Origin: Dipteris shenzhenensis
Taxonomy: Eukaryota; Polypodiophyta; Polypodiopsida; Gleicheniales
Assembly (NCBI GenBank): GCA_047967505.1
Contig: CM106540.1
DNA length: 64,000 nucleotides
Reading direction: 5' to 3' (one strand)
The translations under genes were made by a program, and so were the position numbers. The notes under the pieces are model-generated. The model was not told where the DNA came from. It worked only from the letters and a program-made list of their open reading frames with translations, and made no database searches. Below, one piece after another: positions 62,474 to 64,000 of the stretch (position 1 is its first letter; each line of letters begins with the position of its first letter).

Positions 62474-63780
62474 TGAACACCGAAGCAAAACCTTTGTATT
62501 TTCACTTGGGGGGTGTCACACTCCCCCGCGGGTGGTCTGGAAGGGGACACGCTTAGCTTGCTACCTCCCTAGGCTGGTTTAGGATAATCACATTAAGTCT
62601 AGGCTAGCCTAGTAAACTATCCCAAAGCTTAAACACAAACAACCACCGGTTGGTTTAGGCAGCCACTGACATGCATTGTATCAAGAAATGAAACAAGTAA
62701 ACTATCCCAAAGCTCAATCACAAGCAACCACTGGGATGGTTTAGGCAACCACTGACATGCGTTGTATCAAGCACATGTGTATGATGTGCTCGTCAAACAT
62801 CTTGTATCCCGTCTACTTTCTACAGATATCCTTGTTATTTGTAGAAACTCTCGAGAGATGCACGAAGAGTGGAAGCAATGCCTAATCATCCCAATCCAAG
62901 TAGTCTATGGGCTTCAACAAAATGCAAGAAAAGGAGAGACAAGCTAAGTGCAGAAGTCATTGCAATAGTGGTGACATTTTGGCACAAAAATACAAGGTGT
63001 TGGTAGGGTTGTCACTCTATGAGCTTTAGAGTGTAGGCTAAAGCTTGTGAAGACTCGAGAATGGTATTTACCTGAATGGCTTAATGTTGCTTCCTCGAAT
63101 ACTACCACCAATCATGACATCACAGCTCGTTTTCTTTGATTTGATGGCAATGATCGAATGCGTGCATCTGCAACAATTGCTTCCTACTGCTCCTCTACAA
63201 GGAGTCTTCTGTTCCTTGTACCCTGACCAAGCTTTTCAACGTTTCTATCTCACAGCCTCTGTTTGCTTCTCTTGTAATCCATGGCAATCTGCATGTTGCC
63301 ATGGTGACGATCAATGAAAGATGACAATGTCAAACCAAAATAGAGAGAAGTTAGCTGATAAGGCAAGCAAAGAATAGAAGACAACTTACCCAAAAGAAGA
63401 CAATTGTAAACCAAAGTTTGCACAAGGTCACGTTGAGGTGGGTGCGGGTTGTAGGGTATTTGCAGGGCGAGGGCAAGTTGTAGGTACTTGATCTTCCATG
63501 ATTTGATGGGCAAGAGGTGTGAAAATTTAAAATTTGCGAGAGTAGTGAAATTTCAGTCGCCGGTTTTCCTCCCTCCAATGATACACGTCAGCAGAATTGG
63601 ATATCCTAAACAAGTGCAATGTTGGCCTAAAATGCTTGAAAACACAAATAGGCTAAAGGGCACACAATCAGGTTTGGTGCTATGTATTATTAAATGCAAT
63701 GACCTTTGGCATGCTTATGAGCCATATAGAAAGCAAGTGCATGGAAAAAGAAACAATTCAAAATTGTAAATAGTGTTGGA
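62474..63780. repeat. 86-bp tandem duplication, then unassigned DNA
   Basis: 'agtaaactatcccaaagct' begins units at about 62610 and 62697, each ending 'ccactgacatgc.ttgtatcaag'. 62780-63780 has short frames only; no protein pattern recognised. Confidence 0.55.
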
Positions 63781-64000
63781 TTTATTAAAATATCTTTTCA
63801 CATGCACAAATTGGACTTTTCCAAACTCCTTCCATTTTAGGGTGAATCTAGATACCAATACCAACAAGTATCAATGTTTTAAGACCACCATGCACTAGTC
63901 CCAATAGTTTGGATCCCAACAATCCGTTTTGATTTTCAACAAATCAAAAAAAAGTTATGGAGCGTGCCCTCAAATGGGTATGCATCACTTTAGCACAACA
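63781..64000. other. Right edge of window, nothing recognised
   Basis: No coding pattern, LTR motif or repeat shared with the rest of the window. Confidence 0.4.

Overview
This window looks like repeat-rich nuclear DNA from a land plant. There are Ty1/copia retrotransposons with a canonical initiator-tRNA-Met primer site (TGGTATCAGAGC), GT-AG introns, degenerate CCCTAAA telomere-type motifs, a long 180-bp-class satellite, and very long CT/GA and C-rich tracts. The overall composition suggests a large plant genome (a fern, lycophyte or gymnosperm would fit), but nothing here fixes the species. I found no intact cellular gene, rRNA, tRNA or CRISPR array. Nearly all coding sequence is transposon-derived and broken by nonsense codons and frameshifts.

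Layout. 0.37-1.0 kb: 3' end of a plus-strand copia element and the start of its LTR, followed by a 0.39-kb foldback element carrying three CACGTG palindromes. 2.9-4.3 kb: a decayed minus-strand coiled-coil gene. 5.9-7.8 kb: a minus-strand copia deletion derivative with no integrase. 8.1-9.1 kb: 180-bp tandem repeats interrupted by a 247-bp TIR element with 8-bp TSDs, then a hairpin element. 11.0-12.25 kb: GA/CT/GT microsatellites. 12.256-17.834 kb: a structurally complete minus-strand copia element (LTRs, PBS, PPT, TSD TCCCC). 17.984-21.095 kb: a plus-strand LTR element without recognisable pol. 21.5-22.9 kb: telomere-like and satellite-like repeats.

23.8-27.4 kb (minus) and 45.4-49.25 kb (plus) hold two diverged copies of an unusual intron-containing gene encoding tandem Ulp1/C48-like cysteine-protease modules. 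Between them lie a ~5-kb polypyrimidine region studded with GC-rich palindromes (28.5-33.5 kb), a 6-kb satellite with trimeric higher-order structure (34.5-40.7 kb), and a decayed gene resembling DUF7869/DUF8039 transposon proteins (40.8-44.3 kb). The last lies just upstream of the plus-strand Ulp1-like gene and on the same strand, so the two may once have formed one large DNA transposon.

49.6-56.2 kb: a solo LTR (TSD TCATG), a possible orphan first exon, a second copia element of the 12-17 kb family with an internal ~0.8-kb inversion, and a chimeric LTR/RNase H junction. 56.2-64 kb: a hairpin flanked by direct repeats, reverse-oriented satellite monomers, a decayed RING-finger gene, an AT-rich dimeric tandem array, and a cluster of eight palindromes of the form ATACCNCGATCGNGGTAT.

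How the genes work together: the copia gag-pol remnants would have supplied capsid, protease, integrase and RT/RNase H for copy-and-paste transposition. The DUF7869-like protein may be a DDE/D-type transposase with an Ulp1-like peptidase partner, but no terminal repeats tie them together. Domain names come from reading motifs by eye; no database search was run.
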